Shown here piece by piece: positions 5,451-6,740 of a stretch of 6,740 bases of DNA. The stretch lies in assembly GCA_019307165.1 (NCBI GenBank), contig JAFDKD010000252.1, forward strand, positions 1-6,740. Direction: 5' to 3'. How positions within the stretch are numbered: the first letter of the stretch is position 1; the number at the start of each line of letters is the position of its first letter. A program made the translations under genes and the position numbers. The DNA comes from Deltaproteobacteria bacterium. Its GTDB lineage: Bacteria; Desulfobacterota; DSM-4660; Desulfatiglandales; Desulfatiglandaceae. Below the pieces are notes generated by a model. It did no database searches and had not been told where the DNA came from. It saw only the letters and a list, made by a program, of their open reading frames with translations.

Positions 5451-5945
5451 ATGCTGAATAATCCATCCCACCCCTCGTCAAACCCTGCCGTTTTGAAGGG
5501 CGGCGGGCTGTTTCCGGTGCTGTTCCTGTGCCTCCTGTTTTTTCCGGAGCCGGTCCAGGCGGTCCAGACCCATGGTGCGCCCGAGGGGCTCTACGCCCAC
5601 CAGATGGGCCACGCCGCCTTTTTCGCGGCCATGATCTATATCTGGTTCAGGACCCGGAGCCGGAATGGACCCGGTTGGCGGCTTATCCGTCTTTCCTTTG
5701 TCTTCTTCGCCCTTTGGAACATTAACGCTTTCCTGGCCCACGCCATCGAGGCTTCTCTTGCCGCCAATCAATTTGTAGGGGATTCGCAAGGCCTGGCGGC
5801 GTTTTTCCTCCCTCGCTCCGGTATGGACATCTACTTCTATTTTGCCAAGATGGACCACCTGCTTTGCGCCCCGGCCGCGTTGCTGCTCGGCCTGGGCCTG
5901 AGAAGGCTGCGCCGGTCCGATCCGCAGGCGGCACATGGATCTTAG
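5451..5945 (+). CDS. Small histidine-bearing membrane protein of unknown function
   Basis: A 164-residue protein I do not recognise. Residues 18-37 look like a signal peptide or first helix (LFPVLFLCLLFF, possible cleavage after VQA at 35-37). Further hydrophobic segments lie near 52-68, 79-101 and 134-150, and the end is basic (GLRRLRRSD). Histidines stand at or near the helix ends: His41, His50 and His54 (LYAHQMGHAAFF), His97 (NAFLAHAIE) and His136 (KMDHLLCAP). Such spacing could bind a heme or metal, but this is speculation. The start is preceded only by a weak GAGAG about 11 nt upstream; an in-frame stop at 5427-5429 and no other start codon make 5451 the only reasonable choice. The 3' end overlaps the next gene by 11 nt, so the two are likely co-translated and may form one membrane sensor. 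Confidence 0.75.
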   Translation: MLNNPSHPSSNPAVLKGGGLFPVLFLCLLFFPEPVQAVQTHGAPEGLYAHQMGHAAFFAAMIYIWFRTRSRNGPGWRLIRLSFVFFALWNINAFLAHAIEASLAANQFVGDSQGLAAFFLPRSGMDIYFYFAKMDHLLCAPAALLLGLGLRRLRRSDPQAAHGS

Positions 5946-6740
5946 ACTCCCTTTGACCTATGTGACCTGGGTAGACACCGTGGGGTCCGCGCTCATGCTG
6001 GCCCTCGCGGTCTGGGTGTTCTACGAAGCCATCGCCATGCGCCGGCGCAGTTTCATGCACCAGTACCTGTTTCTTCTTTCCTGCACCCTGGGCGCATTTG
6101 CCGTCAGCCGGGCCCTGGGCCATATGCTGCGCAATTTCCTCCAGCACGCGGGCGAATCTAAACTCTGGGAATCGCTGAGCCCGATCAGCGGGGGCGTCAA
6201 CACCCTGATTTTCGCCATCATCGCCTCCCTTTCCATATATTACGGCATTTTCCGTAATGTGCAGGAGCAGCGGGATCGAGACAGGGAGGGCCATCTCAAG
6301 GAATTGCAGCACGCTCGCGATTTTCTTCAAAAAGTCATCGACAGCCTGGACACCCAGTTGGTGGTGATCGACCGGTCCCGTCGGATCGTCACGTTCAACG
6401 AGAAGGTGCTGAAGGACTATCGGCTTGCCCGAGAAGACATCCTGGACAAGCCATGCCACCAGGTCCTTCACCGCTTCTGCGACACGGTGAACGATTGCCG
6501 GAATGATGAAACGCCGGAGCATCTTTGCTCGTGGAAGCGGGTGTTAAAAGAGAGAGGACCCGTTGTGACGACCCACGTGCACCGCTATCCGGGCATGCCC
6601 GAGCCCCGCACCATGGAGATATCCGCGCTTCCCGTGTTTGGGGACAATGGCGAGGTGGAATTCATTATCGAGGCCCTGAAGGATGTCACCGATCAGGTGA
6701 AAATGCAGGAAATGGCGTTGTCCCACGAAAGGCTGGGCGT
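5935..6740 (+). CDS. Membrane PAS-domain sensor, probably a histidine kinase (partial)
   Basis: The frame is open from the ATG at 5935 to the right edge (268 residues seen). The protein begins MDLRLPLTYVTWVDTVGS and has three predicted membrane helices at about 14-34, 43-65 and 86-106. A charged, probably coiled-coil linker follows (VQEQRDREGHLKELQHARDF), then a PAS domain from about 128 (VIDSLDTQLVVIDRSRRIV) to about 255 (ALKDVTDQVKMQE). The PAS domain carries an unusual cluster: Cys174-His175, His179, Cys182, Cys188, His196 and Cys198. The typical continuation of such proteins is a HisKA and ATPase pair, but neither is in the window, so another output such as a diguanylate cyclase cannot be excluded. 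The start overlaps the upstream gene by 11 nt with AGGCGG just before it. The likely partner is the receiver protein at 2030-2422. Confidence 0.8.
   Translation, partial: MDLRLPLTYVTWVDTVGSALMLALAVWVFYEAIAMRRRSFMHQYLFLLSCTLGAFAVSRALGHMLRNFLQHAGESKLWESLSPISGGVNTLIFAIIASLSIYYGIFRNVQEQRDRDREGHLKELQHARDFLQKVIDSLDTQLVVIDRSRRIVTFNEKVLKDYRLAREDILDKPCHQVLHRFCDTVNDCRNDETPEHLCSWKRVLKERGPVVTTHVHRYPGMPEPRTMEISALPVFGDNGEVEFIIEALKDVTDQVKMQEMALSHERLG

Noticed and set aside
4614..5471. Long minus-strand frame of 285 codons opposite the oxidoreductase
   Set aside because: It is antisense to a fully convincing coding region; long antisense frames are common in GC-rich genes and the product shows no domain pattern.
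5722..6522. Minus-strand frame of 266 codons opposite the small membrane protein and the PAS sensor
   Set aside because: The plus-strand frames show signal peptide, membrane helices and a PAS domain with coupled translation; the antisense product is featureless.

Overview
The window suggests a GC-rich anaerobic bacterium, most likely a sulfate-reducing Desulfobacterota of the Desulfobacterales type. This is inferred from a futalosine-pathway menaquinone gene, a molybdo/tungsto-oxidoreductase, a PAS membrane sensor with a cysteine/histidine-rich PAS domain, and degenerate A/G-rich intergenic mini-repeats. No rRNA or marker gene fixes the taxonomy.

Layout, left to right. (1) 1-73, minus strand: the first 24 codons of a membrane protein running off the left edge. 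(2) 74-228: an AT-rich divergent intergenic region with a 26-bp near-palindrome and a promoter candidate. (3) 229-869, plus strand: a two-gene type II toxin-antitoxin module, a FitA/VapB-like antitoxin overlapping a PIN-domain toxin by 4 nt. (4) 1003-1669, minus strand: futalosine hydrolase (mqnB) split across two reading frames by a +1 shift near 1335-1360. Both flanks of this gene carry 7-bp-periodic mini-repeats, and the blocks on the two sides are in inverted orientation. (5) 1670-2029: intergenic, mostly heptad repeats, ending in a sigma70-like promoter candidate. (6) 2030-6740, plus strand, an apparent operon: a stand-alone receiver-domain response regulator; a 950-residue fusion of a TorD-type chaperone domain to a Mo/W-bis-pyranopterin oxidoreductase; a small histidine-bearing membrane protein; and, overlapping it by 11 nt, a three-helix membrane sensor with a PAS domain, truncated by the right edge.

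The operon is the most interesting part. A large molybdoenzyme that carries its own maturation chaperone, and has no Tat signal, lies between the two halves of what looks like a phosphorelay (receiver first, sensor last). No iron-sulfur or membrane-anchor subunit for the enzyme is visible. The enzyme is probably cytoplasmic and its substrate is unknown. The small membrane protein and the kinase amino terminus may form one sensory unit in the membrane. A working inference is that the operon encodes a redox or metabolite-responsive pathway whose enzyme and sensor are made together. The intergenic heptad repeats are a second, separate curiosity.
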